Part shown: piece by piece, positions 1 through 8,634 of the stretch | How the letters are laid out: each line of letters opens with the position of its first letter | Position numbering within the stretch: the first letter of the stretch is position 1 | DNA from: CAYZXL01 sp964482435 | Lineage (GTDB): Bacteria > Auribacterota > JABMQX01 | DNA: 64,000 bases | Direction: 5' to 3' | NCBI GenBank assembly: GCA_964482435.1 | Contig: CAYZXL010000019.1 | Coordinates: forward strand, 7,249-71,248 | Notes under the pieces: model-generated | The model's database searches: none | What the model was told of the DNA's origin: nothing | Seen by the model: the letters and a program-made list of their open reading frames with translations, nothing else | Program-made: the position numbers and the translations under genes

Positions 1-356
1 TAGTGATGGTTGGTGATGCAGTAGTGTCGCCTCGTGCCAAACTCCATCCTCTCATTTCGGTGTCCTTGAGCGCTTGTGTTTTGCACGGGGAGAATGTCCG
101 GGTGGCGAGTGATAAGCCAGGCGGGCGGGGCAGCGGTGGGCGTTCCAAGCACAACCTTGATGCCCTTTTCCGCAAGAATCCCTATGACCCGATCGAGCCA
201 GTCGAATCGAAACTCCCCGTCGTCAGGCTCCAGCCTGCTCCAGGCGAACTCGGCCATTCGGACGACGCTCAGCCCACACCTCTGCATCATCTGGGCGTCA
301 ACGGCCCACCTCTTCTCATCCCACTGCTCGGGGTAGTAGTCGGCTCCGACGTGCAT
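1..356 (-). CDS. Glycoside hydrolase family 42 beta-galactosidase, N-terminal part (runs off the left edge)
   Basis: The minus strand opens at an ATG (354-356) with a good ribosome site (GGAGA, about six bases upstream) and stays open to the edge, giving 118 residues. The start of the protein, MHVGADYYPEQW, followed by MAEFAWSRLEP and a later GTPTAAPPAWL, is the classic opening of the GH42 TIM barrel, including the beta-strand that carries substrate-binding residues. GH42 enzymes hydrolyse beta-galactosides from oligosaccharides or plant polysaccharides. There is no signal peptide, so it probably acts in the cytoplasm on imported sugars. The catalytic glutamates lie further downstream and are outside the window. 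The gene is divergent from the fumarase pair. Confidence 0.9.
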   Translation of the reverse strand, partial: MHVGADYYPEQWDEKRWAVDAQMMQRCGLSVVRMAEFAWSRLEPDDGEFRFDWLDRVIGILAEKGIKVVLGTPTAAPPAWLITRHPDILPVQNTSAQGHRNERMEFGTRRHYCITNHH

Positions 357-594
357 CTTTTCTCCTTGACATCTGGTTGAGTCGAGAGTTTGCCAACTCA
401 GAAGGATTGATATCCGCAATAGCCCCCGCCGAAGAAATTCCAGCCGCCATTGTAAAGGATTCCCGGTGAAATGGGATAAAGTATCTTTGGTGCGCGGGCG
501 CGATACGGCGGGAGGTGGGCCTGGCCTCCGCTGGCTCGCCCTGCTCGCCCCGTCGGAGAGCTTCACGCTAAGAAAGAAGAGAGGCGCTTCGCGG

Positions 595-623
595 TTGACA
601 GATGGTGGATATCGTAATAGAGT
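595..623 (+). promoter_or_regulatory. Candidate sigma-70 promoter for the fumarase genes
   Basis: A perfect -35 hexamer TTGACA (595-600) is followed after 17 bases by TAGAGT (618-623), a 4/6 match to the -10 box. It lies about 55 bases upstream of the fumarase alpha start. The rest of the 357-678 gap between the divergent genes shows no other convincing element. Confidence 0.35.
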
Positions 624-678
624 AGGCGGCATTCCGAGTGGAAAGGGGTGGTGTCCGAGAAAGAGAGGGGAAGTACGA

Positions 679-1563
679 ATGGGCGAATTCTCGGCCTTCA
701 GGAAGCATCTCGTCGAACTGATAAGGCGAACCTCGACGGACCTGTCTGACGATGTTGTAGGTGCGATTCAAAAAGCTCGCCGAAAAGAAGAAGCTGGCTC
801 GATGGCGCGGACTATTCTCGACCAGATTCTCCGAAACATCGAGCTGGCGAGGGAGAAGTCTGTGCCGGTCTGCCAGGACACGGGCACTCTGATCTTCTAT
901 GTTGATCATCCCGCAGGCACACCTGCGGCCCCGATACGCGCAGCAATTATCGCTGCCGTGAGAGAAGCCACGCGAAAATGCTACCTCCGCCCCAACTCCG
1001 TCGAGACGCTCTCCGGAGCGAACACGGGCGACAACGTCGGAATCGGACATCCTTCGATTCACTTTCACGAGTGGGCGAGCAAGGCGATTCGATTCCGGCT
1101 GATGCTGAAGGGGGGAGGGAGCGAGAACGTCGGGGCTCAGTATAGTTTGCCAGATGCCTGTCTGTCGGCGGGAAGGGACTTAGAAGGGGTGGAGAAATGC
1201 GTCATTGACGCGGTCTTCAAGGCTCAAGGGACGGGCTGCCCGCCGGGCATCATCGGCGTGGGAATCGGTGGAGACCGAGGCTCATCCTACATTCTGTCAA
1301 AGGAGCAGTTTTTCCGTCGGCTGGACGATGAAAATCCGAACCCGACCCTGAGGAAAATGGAGGAGCGATTGGTCGAGAAGCTGAACTCACTGGGGATTGG
1401 TCCCATGGGACTGGGCGGAAAGACGACGGTGCTTGGCGTCAAAATCGGAGTCGCGAACCGCGTTCCCGCGTCCTATTTTGTGGCGGTCTCGTACATGTGC
1501 TGGGCGTATCGGCGGCGGTCTATGATCGTGAAAGGCGGAAAGGCAACGTATGATCAGGATTAG
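679..1563 (+). CDS. Class I (Fe-S) fumarate hydratase, alpha subunit
   Basis: A 294-residue protein of the two-subunit fumarase/L(+)-tartrate dehydratase alpha family. It carries the [4Fe-4S] part of the enzyme that reversibly hydrates fumarate to malate. Three cysteines are spaced like the cluster ligands of class I fumarases: Cys65 in VCQDTG, Cys187 in GCPPGIIGVGIGGD, and Cys274 near the C-terminus. The KGGGSEN segment (about 144-150) is also typical. The frame is open further upstream, but the ATG at 679 is chosen because family similarity begins there and a purine-rich GAGAGGGG precedes it. It overlaps the beta gene by 14 bases, so the two are translated together. Tartrate dehydratase is the main alternative; a fumarate reductase pair 17 kb away favours fumarase. 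Confidence 0.9.
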   Translation: MGEFSAFRKHLVELIRRTSTDLSDDVVGAIQKARRKEEAGSMARTILDQILRNIELAREKSVPVCQDTGTLIFYVDHPAGTPAAPIRAAIIAAVREATRKCYLRPNSVETLSGANTGDNVGIGHPSIHFHEWASKAIRFRLMLKGGGSENVGAQYSLPDACLSAGRDLEGVEKCVIDAVFKAQGTGCPPGIIGVGIGGDRGSSYILSKEQFFRRLDDENPNPTLRKMEERLVEKLNSLGIGPMGLGGKTTVLGVKIGVANRVPASYFVAVSYMCWAYRRRSMIVKGGKATYDQD

Positions 1564-2128
1564 TCTTCCTGCTTCGGAAGAAGAGGTCAGAAATCTGCGG
1601 GTGGGGGACGAGGTGGTCCTCTCCGGCCGGATAGTCACGGCGAGAGATATGGCGCACAAGTATATGGTCGAGAAGAAACCGGCTCAACTGCGAGAATTAC
1701 TGAGCGGCTCGGTTATCTACCACTGCGGACCCGTCGTCGAGAAGGAGAAGGGGAAGTACCGGATTGTTGCCGCCGGGCCGACGACGAGCATCCGCGAGGA
1801 GCCGTACGAAAGCGAAGTGATTGGGTCGTACGGAGTCAGGGGGATCATCGGAAAGGGAGGGATGGGGCCGCGAACTCAGGAAGCTCTACGGAAATATGGT
1901 GCGGTTTACTTCAGCGCCACGGGAGGGTTGGCGGTCGTTCTTGCCGACGCGGTGAAGGAAGTTGAGAACGTTTTGATGCTGGAGGAATTCGGGGTGCCAG
2001 AGGCGATGTGGGTTTTGAAGGTGGAAGACATGCCGGTCCTCGTTACAATGGACTCACACGGGAGAAGCCTCCATGACGAGGTGCTCAAGGAGTCGCGCGC
2101 AACCTTCGAAAAGCTCATGTCAAAGTAA
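1550..2128 (+). CDS. Class I fumarate hydratase, beta subunit
   Basis: A 192-residue partner of the preceding alpha subunit. The glycine-rich segment GVRGIIGKGGMG (about residues 87-98) and the FSATGGLAV motif mark the swivelling C-terminal domain of Fe-S hydro-lyases, which closes over the active site on the alpha subunit. The length is normal for a separate beta chain; in FumA of enterobacteria the same domain is fused to the alpha part. Its start codon lies inside the end of the alpha gene. It converges with the UVR-motif gene, with only 16 bases between stops. Confidence 0.9.
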   Translation: MIRISLPASEEEVRNLRVGDEVVLSGRIVTARDMAHKYMVEKKPAQLRELLSGSVIYHCGPVVEKEKGKYRIVAAGPTTSIREEPYESEVIGSYGVRGIIGKGGMGPRTQEALRKYGAVYFSATGGLAVVLADAVKEVENVLMLEEFGVPEAMWVLKVEDMPVLVTMDSHGRSLHDEVLKESRATFEKLMSK

Positions 2129-2144
2129 CCGCCGTCCTTTCTTT

Positions 2145-2894
2145 TCACCCACCCAGTTTTCTTATCTCGTCGCGAAGTCTGGCTGCGTCCTCAAACCTTT
2201 CCTCGCTGACAGCCCTGGAGAGTTCCTTTCTGAGGGCATCCATCTTCGTCGGCGGCTGCTTTGCCCGGAGCTCCTTCAGCATCCCCTTGAGAATGGAGAG
2301 AGAACGATTCTTCTCGAAAAGGAAGGTGGGGTTGTCCATGTGGGGAAGGTTTTCGATTTTCTCGATGGCTTCCTTGACGTGCTTGGTGCCTGAATCAAAC
2401 CTGCGGGCCTGGGCGTCTCTCAGGGCGCGAGCGGAGGCGTTGATTCGAATCACGTAGGGTCTGTACTGCTCGAGTTCCACAACGTCCTTTTTGTCCTGGG
2501 CGTGCTTAAAAACCAGGTCGAAGAGGCGCGTGTTTCGCTCGGTGTCCCTTATCGTTCGCTCGTAATCTCCCAGCTCAAAGAAGAGGACGTACCGATGATA
2601 GTAAAGCAAAGCCTCCTGTCGCAGCTCTTCACATGCTTCGCTGTCGAGGACGAAGCTTTCTTCGGTTCCCTGCTGGGAGACGTGCTCCCGAAGCTGCGAC
2701 TCGTAATAGTCAAGCAAGGAGGGCATTCCGTAGGGTCTTTTGCCGTCGGGCCTGCCGTCCACCTCCATCTGAAGAAGACCGAGCTCAACCCTCACCTGGA
2801 TTTTCTCTCTTCCGTCGTCGCCGGTGATCTTCCGGACGTGGTTGAAGGGGTCGTAGTCCCACTCGTTGAGAAGTCTGGTTATATCGTCGCTCAT
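2145..2894 (-). CDS. UVR-motif (UvrB/UvrC C-terminal) protein of unknown function
   Basis: The protein has 249 residues. The last 40 (about 212-248) form a UVR motif: LRKELSRAVSEERFEDAARL followed by RDEI, a helical hairpin first seen where UvrB and UvrC touch and also found in ClpC regulators such as McsA. The N-terminal 200 residues contain none of the helicase or nuclease domains. They include WDYDPFNHVRKI and a helical, charged region that looks TPR-like, but no named domain can be assigned. A role as an adaptor or regulator is more likely than nucleotide excision repair, but this is inference. It may share a transcript with the OPT region upstream. Confidence 0.75.
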   Translation of the reverse strand: MSDDITRLLNEWDYDPFNHVRKITGDDGREKIQVRVELGLLQMEVDGRPDGKRPYGMPSLLDYYESQLREHVSQQGTEESFVLDSEACEELRQEALLYYHRYVLFFELGDYERTIRDTERNTRLFDLVFKHAQDKKDVVELEQYRPYVIRINASARALRDAQARRFDSGTKHVKEAIEKIENLPHMDNPTFLFEKNRSLSILKGMLKELRAKQPPTKMDALRKELSRAVSEERFEDAARLRDEIRKLGG

Positions 2895-2951
2895 ACTGCG
2901 CGATGACCTCAGCTTTGCCTCGAGCTACTCTGCCGCTGGCGCGGCCTTTCC

Positions 2952-3480
2952 TCAGTCTAATACACTGTGAAGCTCCACTTCCCTGGTTTGCGAATCAACG
3001 ATAGCGTAATTTCCGACTTTCAGCGAGCCGGGATTCAGTACCAGGCTGCTGCCGATTTCTTCTCTGCCGCGGCTATGGTGGGCGTGGCCGCAGAAAACCA
3101 GCGAGGGCTTGTACTTCTCAATCATGTCGTTAACGGCGCGACTTCCTTTGTGGTTCCCTTTGTCGAGGTCGAGCGTGCCAATGGGCGGCGTATGGAACAG
3201 AAGGATTTTCGGCTGCGGGGACTCCCGCAAGAAGCCCAGCGAATATTCGACCTCCCATCGTGCCATCCGCAACACAAAAAAGTCCTCACGGCTGTCTTCC
3301 GTGATTTCGCCTCCGACGGCGGAGACCAAGAACTCGCGAAAAAAGGCCGACGAACCGTGCACGCATCTTATCCTATCACTGCCGGCCGTGCTCCGCAAGA
3401 CCCACTGCAAGTACCTCAATGGCTCCTGGCACAGGTCCTGTCTCTGGAGCACCCCCTGCCCGAGCACAATAGCACTGTCA
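2952..3480 (-). pseudogene. Decayed metallophosphoesterase (C-terminal half intact)
   Basis: From about 3360 down to the stop at 2952 the frame encodes the C-terminal half of a calcineurin-like/YfcE-type phosphoesterase: FLVSAVGGE, then LLFHTPPIGTLD, then LVFCGHAHHSRG and LVLNPGSL, which hold the last metal-binding histidines. The N-terminal half, with its SDxH and GD metal motifs, is absent in all frames before the OPT gene ends at 3578. A short piece resembling the VPGN(H)D segment (PVPGAIEVLAVGLAEHG) sits in a different frame at about 3375-3430 and runs into stop codons, which points to a frameshift as well. A sequencing error could explain the frameshift but not the missing N-terminus. 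Confidence 0.6.
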
Positions 3481-3577
3481 ACAGGGAGAATCGGGTGGAA
3501 ACGTCCCACTGCCCATGGGGGCGATTCCAGGCGGACCGCCGCAAAGGGGCATTTCAGGGCCGACTGGCTCGGGAGAC

Positions 3578-5443
3578 TTAAAGCGTTTGCTCTCTTCGCC
3601 AGTCGGCGCGGGCGAGGAAAAGGGCGAGAATGAGGAATGGAATCAGGGTCACGGCATGAGGAACTTCCGGCATCCATCTTGGAACAAGGTTGACTTTGGC
3701 GCACACGAAGCCAGCCAGCACGACGGCGAGGAACGCGTCTCCCGCGATCAAGCCGGAAGCGAGGAGGATGCCGCGAGTGGTCTCGATTCCGGCGAATGGT
3801 TTCGCGGACTTGCGCTGCACGAGGAGCCAGTAAAGAACGCCGCCGACCATAATTGGAGTTGAAAGATGTATCTGCAAATAGAGTCCGATGCAGAAAGGAA
3901 GCGAGTGGATGCCGAGAAGCTCGACGACGATAGCCGCGGCCATTCCGATGAAGACGAGGTTCCACGGAAGGTTCGCCTCCATGACCCCCTTGATGACCAG
4001 GGACATGATGGTAGCCTGAGGAGCGCCGAGTTCTTTGCTTCCCAAGACAAAAGCCTTGTGCAACAACAGTAGGACGACGCCGGCGACAAGCACGCTTGGA
4101 ACAATGGCAATCAGTTCGCCAACCTGCTGCCGCCAGGGGGTTGCACGCACCAAGAAGCCCGTCTTGAGGTCCTGGGAGGTGTCGCTGGCCATGGAGGTTG
4201 CGATGCAAACGATGGCGCCGATGGAAATTGCCGTTGCCATGCCGACTTCACCGCGATAGCCCGCTGCTCGCAAGACCACCGTGCATACCAGCAAGGTGGC
4301 AATGGTCATCCCTGAGATAGGGCAGGAGGAACTTCCGACGATGCCGACAATCCTCGAAACGACTGCAACGAAGAAGAAACCGAAGATGGCGATGAGGGCT
4401 GCTCCGAGGAATCCGACGGGGATCATCGGCAGGACAGCCATGATTGCAATAAGCAGCAGGACGCCTCCCAGGACGATTCTCAGGTCCATGTCCCTTTCCT
4501 CGGCAGGAACCTGTCCTTCATGAAGCGCGGTCGAGAACCTCGGGAGCATCGCGCGAATGGAACGGACAATCATCGGCACGGACCGCAGGAGGCTGATCAG
4601 CCCGCCAACCGCGACTCCCCCGGCACCAATGTAGCGGACATATTTCTCCCATATGTCGCCGGGCGACATCTCGGAGATGAGCTTCGTGGCGGGATAAATG
4701 GGCTGCGTCAGGTGACTGCCGAGAGTGCTGATGAGCGGTATGAAGACCAACCAGCCAAGGACTCCCCCGGCGAAGATAAGCGAAGCGATTCGGATGCCGA
4801 TGATGTATCCGACTCCGAGGAGGGACGGGAGCGCATCCATCCCGATCATTGCGCCGGGATAGAATGGCAATTTCGATTCGATGGTTGATGGAAAGGCTTT
4901 CAGCCCATCGGCGAGAAACTTGTAAAGGGCACCCAGCCCGAACCCCTGAAAGACTGTGCGGGCATGGACTCCGCCGCGCTCGCCGGCTTTCAGGACTTCA
5001 GCGCAAGCGGTGCCTTCGGGGAAGGGCAGTGTCTGGTGCTCCTCAACGATGAGAAGCCGGCGGAGTGGAATCATCATAAGGATGCCGAGGAAACCGCCCA
5101 GCAAAGAGAGCAGATAGATCTGAAAGAGGGTGAAATCCAGGTCGAGAAGAATGAACACGGGAATCGTGAAAACCACGCCTGCGGCGAGGGCTTCCCCCGA
5201 AGAGCCGATGGTCTGGACCATGTTGTTTTCGAGGAGGGCGTTTCGTCGGCGGAGTGCGCGGAGAACGGCCATGGAAATAACCGCCGCGGGGATGGAAGCG
5301 CTGACGGTCATCCCGACACGAAGTCCGAGATAGGCGTTCGCGGCGCCGAAGACGATTGCTATTGCGACACCAAGCCCGATGGCGAGCCACGATAGCTCCC
5401 TCGGGTTTCCTCCTGGCGACTGCGGACGCGATTTATTGTTCAT
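3578..5443 (-). CDS. OPT-family oligopeptide/metal-chelate transporter
   Basis: A 621-residue polytopic membrane protein. The N-terminal stretch GAANAYLGLRVGMTVSASIP and the following conserved block (NMVQTIGSSGEALAAGVVFT, then TLPFPEGTACAEVLKAGE) are diagnostic of the bacterial OPT/YSL family. Members import oligopeptides or metal-chelates by proton symport through about 14-16 membrane helices, and hydrophobic segments run through almost the whole chain here. The length fits bacterial OPT proteins. The substrate cannot be read from sequence. It lies upstream of the decayed phosphoesterase on the same strand. A near-perfect hairpin (5565-5593) lies about 120 bases upstream of the start. Confidence 0.9.
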   Translation of the reverse strand: MNNKSRPQSPGGNPRELSWLAIGLGVAIAIVFGAANAYLGLRVGMTVSASIPAAVISMAVLRALRRRNALLENNMVQTIGSSGEALAAGVVFTIPVFILLDLDFTLFQIYLLSLLGGFLGILMMIPLRRLLIVEEHQTLPFPEGTACAEVLKAGERGGVHARTVFQGFGLGALYKFLADGLKAFPSTIESKLPFYPGAMIGMDALPSLLGVGYIIGIRIASLIFAGGVLGWLVFIPLISTLGSHLTQPIYPATKLISEMSPGDIWEKYVRYIGAGGVAVGGLISLLRSVPMIVRSIRAMLPRFSTALHEGQVPAEERDMDLRIVLGGVLLLIAIMAVLPMIPVGFLGAALIAIFGFFFVAVVSRIVGIVGSSSCPISGMTIATLLVCTVVLRAAGYRGEVGMATAISIGAIVCIATSMASDTSQDLKTGFLVRATPWRQQVGELIAIVPSVLVAGVVLLLLHKAFVLGSKELGAPQATIMSLVIKGVMEANLPWNLVFIGMAAAIVVELLGIHSLPFCIGLYLQIHLSTPIMVGGVLYWLLVQRKSAKPFAGIETTRGILLASGLIAGDAFLAVVLAGFVCAKVNLVPRWMPEVPHAVTLIPFLILALFLARADWRREQTL

Positions 5444-5782
5444 AGGTTTCGACTGCCTGTACGCGGCGAGTGCCGCTTGGTTTTACCCTCGCAGGCTCCC
5501 GCTCGCTCAGTGTTTGTGTCGCTGCGTTGCTCCTCCTACCGCTTTGATGGGGACGAACGCGGAAGAACATTCGTCGCCGCTGCGACGATGTTCGCGTGTC
5601 GCAATTCCTGCGTGCCAAAGCAAACCCGCACACGCCATCTAATTGATATGGCGTTCGAGCGGATTTTCGCATAACATCCAAAAAGGCCGACGGCATTTTA
5701 TCCGGCGTGCCCGCCCTTTTCAATGATATATCAACTCGTCCAGTGAAGTTTCCTCGGTTTGAGAACCGAAAGGAGGAGAAGA
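5444..5782. other. Intergenic region between OPT transporter and Tat TIM-barrel gene
   Basis: A divergent gap of 339 bases. It contains one imperfect hairpin (GAACATTCGTCGC at 5565-5577 and GCGACGATGTTC at 5582-5593) with no T-run. No small gene or clear promoter was recognised. Confidence 0.4.
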
Positions 5783-6811
5783 ATGGCAGCCAACGAGAGG
5801 TTTTCTCGTCGTGGTTTCTTGAAGGTTATGGCAGCATCGTCCGTTTTATCGGCGGCTGTGGGCAGCGGCCTGGGCGAGGTGCCTCCGGCGCGAACTTCGA
5901 GAGCCGGAAAGATGAAGGTCGGCTGCGTCTCGTGGAATTTCCGGGGAATAGGGGCCGAGCCTCTCATGGAGGAGCCGATTCAGGTCGTCGGAGAGATGGG
6001 ATTCGATGGGATTGAATTGATTGTCTCCCGACCGGAAGAATTGGACACGTATTGGAAGGAGCCGGTTTTGTCTCGGCTCAGAAAGAACCTGGACAAGTAC
6101 CATCTGGAGGTGTCGCAGTTCGTTCTGTTTCAGCAGGCGGTGGCGGGCTTGTCCAGCCTCAAGGACGACGAGAGGAATGGCAGCCTGAAGGTTTTTGAGA
6201 AAGGCTGCAAGGTTGCTTCCACGCTGCACGCTCCGATGATAGACATTGTGTCCCCGTGGGCGAGAGAGCTGAAAGGGCCGCGCGAGTACCTTCCCAGATA
6301 CTTTGCGGTGACGGAAGGCGACCCGGGTGTCAAGTACCATGTTGACATCGCTGAAGGATTTGACTTCGCGGCCGTCTGGGAGAGGTTTGTCCGGACGATG
6401 AAGGAAGCGACGGAGATGGCGAAAGCGCAGGGCATCCGGTTTTCCGTCGAGAATCACACGCACACGCTGCTCCCCGACGCCGTGGCTTTCCGATCTCTGT
6501 GGGAGAGAATCAAAGACCCGGCTCTCGGAATGAACCTCGACATCGGCTGGCTTCAGCTCCAGCGGGAGTTTCCTGCGGTTGCCGTATGTCAGGCCGGCGA
6601 GCATCTTTTCAACGTGCACATCCGCGACATTGACGGCGTCGGGCTGAGGTTTGTCGGGATTGGCGAGGGCGTGATGGATTTTCCAGGTGTCATTAAAGCT
6701 CTGAAAGACATTGGGTATTCCGGATACTTGACTTTCGAGCAGGACGGCGTGCCGGATATGAAGGGCGTTCTCGCTCGCGGACTTGACATGTTGAGAAAAT
6801 TGATTGGTTAG
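5783..6811 (+). CDS. Tat-exported TIM-barrel protein, sugar phosphate isomerase/epimerase-like
   Basis: A 342-residue AP-endonuclease-2/xylose-isomerase-like TIM barrel. The start at 5783 follows a strong AGGAGG and gives a twin-arginine signal, FSRRGFLKVMAASSV, so the folded protein should be exported. Barrel landmarks are MGFDGIELIVSRPEEL (strand 2), FSVENHTHTL (a metal-site glutamate and histidine), MNLDIGWL (aspartate) and GYLTFEQDG near the end (final glutamate). In this superfamily these residues bind a divalent metal and catalyse isomerisation, epimerisation or dehydration of keto-sugars. Forty bases separate it from the HisF paralogue, so they may be co-transcribed. A second Tat TIM-barrel protein lies at 30677-31573. 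Confidence 0.85.
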   Translation: MAANERFSRRGFLKVMAASSVLSAAVGSGLGEVPPARTSRAGKMKVGCVSWNFRGIGAEPLMEEPIQVVGEMGFDGIELIVSRPEELDTYWKEPVLSRLRKNLDKYHLEVSQFVLFQQAVAGLSSLKDDERNGSLKVFEKGCKVASTLHAPMIDIVSPWARELKGPREYLPRYFAVTEGDPGVKYHVDIAEGFDFAAVWERFVRTMKEATEMAKAQGIRFSVENHTHTLLPDAVAFRSLWERIKDPALGMNLDIGWLQLQREFPAVAVCQAGEHLFNVHIRDIDGVGLRFVGIGEGVMDFPGVIKALKDIGYSGYLTFEQDGVPDMKGVLARGLDMLRKLIG

Positions 6812-6851
6812 GCGAGCGATAAGCTGACCACAGCTCAGAGGAGCAACAACT

Positions 6852-7622
6852 ATGGTTGATTATGTCAGAATCATCCCATGTCTCGACATGAAAGGCGGAC
6901 GAGTTGTCAAGGGAGTTCATTTCGTAAACCTGATGGACGCGGGGGATCCCGTCGAGAACGCCGTGTTCTACGAAAACGAAGGCGCCGATGAAATTGCCAT
7001 GCTTGACATCACCGCAACGGTGGAGGGGCGAAAGACTCACATGGAGGTTGTGAGAAAAGTCGTGGCGGCGGTAAGCCTTCCGGTGACGGTCGGGGGAGGC
7101 ATCTCGTCGCTGGAGGACGTCGCCCGGTTGATGGACGCAGGCGCTTCGGCCGTTTCTATATCGAGTGCCGCCTTTCGGAACCCGAGTTTGATCTCCGAGG
7201 CGTCAAAAAGTTTCGGCTCGCAAAGAATCATCGTGGCAATTGACGTTGATCGAAACCGGAAGCTTCCGTCGGGTTACGAGGTCTGGATTGACGGGGGCAG
7301 AACTGCCACTGGGGCAGACGCTCTGGATTTCGCGCGGAGAGCGAAAGAGCTCGGCGCCGGGCAATTGCTGCCGACGAGCAAAGCCACAGACGGAACGAAG
7401 GCGGGGTATGACCTTACCATCACGCGAGCCATGGCTGAAGCCACCGAATTGCCAGTCATCGCTTCCGGAGGAGCGGGGACGATGGAGCACATGTTTCTGG
7501 GCGTCGTCGAAGGGAAAGCTTCCGGCTTGCTTGCGGCATCGGTCTTCCATTTCAGAGAGATTGCGATCCCCGAGTTGAAGAAATACCTTTTGGAACGAGG
7601 GGTGAAAGTGTCCCAACGCTGA
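6852..7622 (+). CDS. HisF paralogue (imidazole glycerol phosphate synthase cyclase-like), no HisH partner
   Basis: A 256-residue (beta/alpha)8 protein clearly of the HisF family: RIIPCLDMKGGRVVKGVHFV at the start, VGGGISSLEDV, ASGGAGTMEH and ASVFHFREI. The catalytic aspartates equivalent to Asp11 (CLD) and Asp130 (AID) remain. Several residues that are invariant in true HisF differ. The gate lysine is Ala (GASAVSIS instead of GADKVSIN), the gate glutamate is Gln (GAGQLL instead of GAGEIL), and the phosphate-site Asn-Thr is Ser-Ser. The loop before DGT reads SKAT. A canonical hisHF pair is present at 10294-11728, so this copy is free to have another role. It sits between a Tat TIM-barrel gene and a GT2 glycosyltransferase. 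Confidence 0.85.
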   Translation: MVDYVRIIPCLDMKGGRVVKGVHFVNLMDAGDPVENAVFYENEGADEIAMLDITATVEGRKTHMEVVRKVVAAVSLPVTVGGGISSLEDVARLMDAGASAVSISSAAFRNPSLISEASKSFGSQRIIVAIDVDRNRKLPSGYEVWIDGGRTATGADALDFARRAKELGAGQLLPTSKATDGTKAGYDLTITRAMAEATELPVIASGGAGTMEHMFLGVVEGKASGLLAASVFHFREIAIPELKKYLLERGVKVSQR

Positions 7623-7839
7623 AGGATTCCAAAGCGCACGCCGATCGGATCGGTGCACCGCTTCGGGGCGGAGAACTCACTCAGGAAACCTTGCTGCCCT
7701 TGGCATTGTTGCGTTCGACAAAGGGGTTTTTGGCGCTCCGGTTTTTCTGTAGAATTACGCCGACCGTAAGTCGTTTACTGCATCGCTCAGATCGTGCGCA
7801 GCGCGGGTGGGCGAATCAAGAACACAAGCAAGGAGTCTC

Positions 7840-8634
7840 ATGGAGTCTGATTTTGCCAGAAGTGCGAAGCTTCCGATTTCGGCATGCGTGATCACATACA
7901 ACGAGCAGGACAACATCCGGGAGTGCCTGGAGAGTCTTAGTTTCTGCGATGAGATTGTGGTGGTGGACTCCTTCAGCAGCGACCGCACGCTTGACATATG
8001 CCGTGAGTACACTCCGAAAATCTACAAGAACAGGTACGAGGGAAACATCGCCCAGAAGAACTTCGCCCTGGGGAAGGTCAAGAACCAATGGGTTCTCTCC
8101 CTCGATGCAGATGAAAGAGTGTCGCCGGAGCTGCGAAGAGAGATTTTCAGTGAATTTTCGAAGGGGTTTGACGACTGCTCCGGCTACCGCATGAAGAGAC
8201 ACGTCTATTATCTCGGAAAGTGGATCAACCACTGCGGCTGGTATCCCGACTATAAGCTGCGCCTGTTCAACAAAAATCATGGGCACTTTGGCGGCTCCGA
8301 GCCGCACGACATGTTCCTGACAAAGGACAAAGTCAAAAGATTGCGCAGCGAGATTCATCATTTTCCGTGCGGGAGTCTGTCGAAACACATCGGGACGATT
8401 GACAAATACTCCGGCATCACGGCGGCGAACTTATCGTCTTGTTCGACGAGCAAGGCAGTAGCGATGCTTATCCTTGCACCGGTTGTCAAGTTCGTAGAGA
8501 TGTACATCGTGAAAAGAGGATTTCTCGACGGAGTACAGGGGTTGATAATCTGCGCGGTTTCGTCTTTTTCGAGATTTTTGAGGTACGCAAAAGCTATTGA
8601 ACCGAACCTTTCGAAGAAGAATCGGAAGCAATGA
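7840..8634 (+). CDS. Family 2 glycosyltransferase, WaaE/KdtX type
   Basis: A 264-residue GT-A fold transferase. The nucleotide-sugar half shows ISACVITYNEQDNIRECL at the N-terminus, VVVDSFSSDRT, and a DADE metal motif (LSLDADERVSP). The C-terminal half has the HYFPCGS/HHFPCGSLSKHI-like segment and a hydrophobic stretch (AVAMLILAPVVKFVEMYIV) seen in the WaaE/KdtX lipopolysaccharide-core glucosyltransferases. It probably adds a hexose to an envelope glycan at the inner face of the membrane. The ATG at 7840 is preferred over the upstream frame start because AGGAG lies at 7831-7835. It overlaps the M16 peptidase gene by ATGA. Confidence 0.88.
   Translation: MESDFARSAKLPISACVITYNEQDNIRECLESLSFCDEIVVVDSFSSDRTLDICREYTPKIYKNRYEGNIAQKNFALGKVKNQWVLSLDADERVSPELRREIFSEFSKGFDDCSGYRMKRHVYYLGKWINHCGWYPDYKLRLFNKNHGHFGGSEPHDMFLTKDKVKRLRSEIHHFPCGSLSKHIGTIDKYSGITAANLSSCSTSKAVAMLILAPVVKFVEMYIVKRGFLDGVQGLIICAVSSFSRFLRYAKAIEPNLSKKNRKQ

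Noticed and set aside
3460..3490. TTGACA on the minus strand within the decayed phosphoesterase as a promoter
   Set aside because: No acceptable -10 box at normal spacing.
5565..5593. Hairpin upstream of the OPT gene as a riboswitch or terminator
   Set aside because: It is a single imperfect stem without a T-run and with no known riboswitch sequence.
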